63,820 nucleotides of DNA from NCBI RefSeq assembly GCF_030409335.1, contig NZ_JAUFPN010000108.1:1-63820 (forward strand). Direction: 5' to 3'. This document shows positions 63,544 through 63,820 of the stretch, in pieces (position 1 is the first letter of the stretch; every line of letters starts with the position of its first letter). The notes beneath the pieces are model-generated. The model searched no databases. It had not been told where the DNA came from and saw only the letters and a program-made list of their open reading frames with translations. The stretch comes from Paeniroseomonas aquatica (GTDB lineage Bacteria > Pseudomonadota > Alphaproteobacteria > Acetobacterales > Acetobacteraceae). The position numbers and the translations under genes were made by a program.

Positions 63544-63820
63544 CAGAGCAACTCCCCTTGGAGGAAGGCGGCGGCCTCGGCACTGGCCGGGCCGGCGAAG
63601 AAGCGGTCGGCCGGGGCGGCTTCCAGCACCCGGCCACGGTGCAGGAAGACCACCTCCCCGGCCAGCCGCCGGGCCTGGCCGAGGTCATGCGTGGTCATCA
63701 CGATCTTGCAGCCGCCGGCGGCGATGCCGGCGGCGATCTCCTCCACCGCCCGGGTGGCGCCGGGGTCGAGGCTGGCGCAGGGCTCGTCGAGGAACAGCAC
63801 CGGCGGCGCCAGGGCGGCGG
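63540..63820 (-). CDS. tupC: Tungstate ABC transporter ATPase, C-terminal part (runs off window)
   Basis: The open frame continues to the window edge, so only the last ~93 residues are seen. Walker B is VLFLDEPCASLDP and the H-loop is MTTHDLGQARRLAGEVVFLHRG. Together with the overlapping tupA gene this identifies the tungstate importer. In this order the ATPase gene precedes tupA; the permease (tupB) is expected just outside. Confidence 0.85.
   Translation of the reverse strand, partial: AALAPPVLFLDEPCASLDPGATRAVEEIAAGIAAGGCKIVMTTHDLGQARRLAGEVVFLHRGRVLEAAPADRFFAGPASAEAAAFLQGELLW

Overview
The window is very GC-rich chromosomal DNA, almost fully packed with genes that use G/C at third codon positions. 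The family mix points to an alphaproteobacterium, most likely a Roseomonas-like member of the Acetobacteraceae. The main clues are a ChvG-type sensor kinase, an xseB-ispA-dxs-tlyA block, several Bug (TctC) binding proteins, MASE1-GGDEF and RTX proteins. This taxonomic call is inference. I saw no rRNA, tRNA, CRISPR array, phage or insertion sequence.

Layout. 1-969: 3' end of smc. 979-3988: a PuuE-like polysaccharide deacetylase, a D-aminoacylase-type amidohydrolase and a single-domain response regulator. 4109-8128: two divergent GT4 glycosyltransferases, one with an N-terminal TPR domain. 8189-9865: a ChvG-like kinase without its usual partners. 9987-16357: a tightly packed run on the + strand, consisting of an SlcC/ComC-like dehydrogenase pair, a TrmH-type rRNA methyltransferase and an Mla-type lipid transporter (permease with STAS, ATPase, MCE protein, lipoprotein). 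16354-17433: a secreted alpha/beta hydrolase. 17631-19657: argG, with a long hairpin in its leader, followed by a K+-channel-like protein with a C-terminal zinc ribbon. 19798-24124: a MASE1-GGDEF cyclase, a GH16-like protein with two novel C-terminal repeats, and aroC. 24132-31729: a giant RTX protein and an RTX serralysin-type metalloprotease that share their C-terminal ends. 31865-33831: an unrecognised 419-aa protein, a 47-aa protein and a thioesterase. 33889-37741: tlyA, dxs, ispA and xseB (non-mevalonate isoprenoid supply). 37863-42515: TAXI and Bug binding proteins, an FTR1-like permease and an MFS transporter. 42611-47281: a degenerate PAP2 protein, an ACMSD-like amidohydrolase, a beta-hydroxyacid dehydrogenase, a 34-aa membrane protein, a DUF2252 protein and a cupin. 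47381-53238: a Bug protein and a complete Liv-type ABC transporter. 53231-62653: a complete glycogen operon (glgP-glgB-glgC-glgA-glgX on the minus strand). 62728-63820: tupA and the end of an ABC ATPase gene, a tungstate transporter cut by the window edge.

How the genes work together. The glgC/A/B genes make glycogen and glgP/X break it down. dxs and ispA feed isoprenoid (carotenoid, hopanoid, quinone) synthesis. The Mla-type set moves phospholipid between envelope membranes. The RTX proteins must leave the cell through a type I secretion system that is not encoded here. The many solute-binding proteins and amidohydrolases suit a heterotroph scavenging organic and amino acids. The items most likely to be new are the giant RTX mosaic paired with the protease, the GH16-like protein with terminal repeats, the unknown protein at 31865-33124, the zinc-ribbon channel, and several very small membrane proteins.
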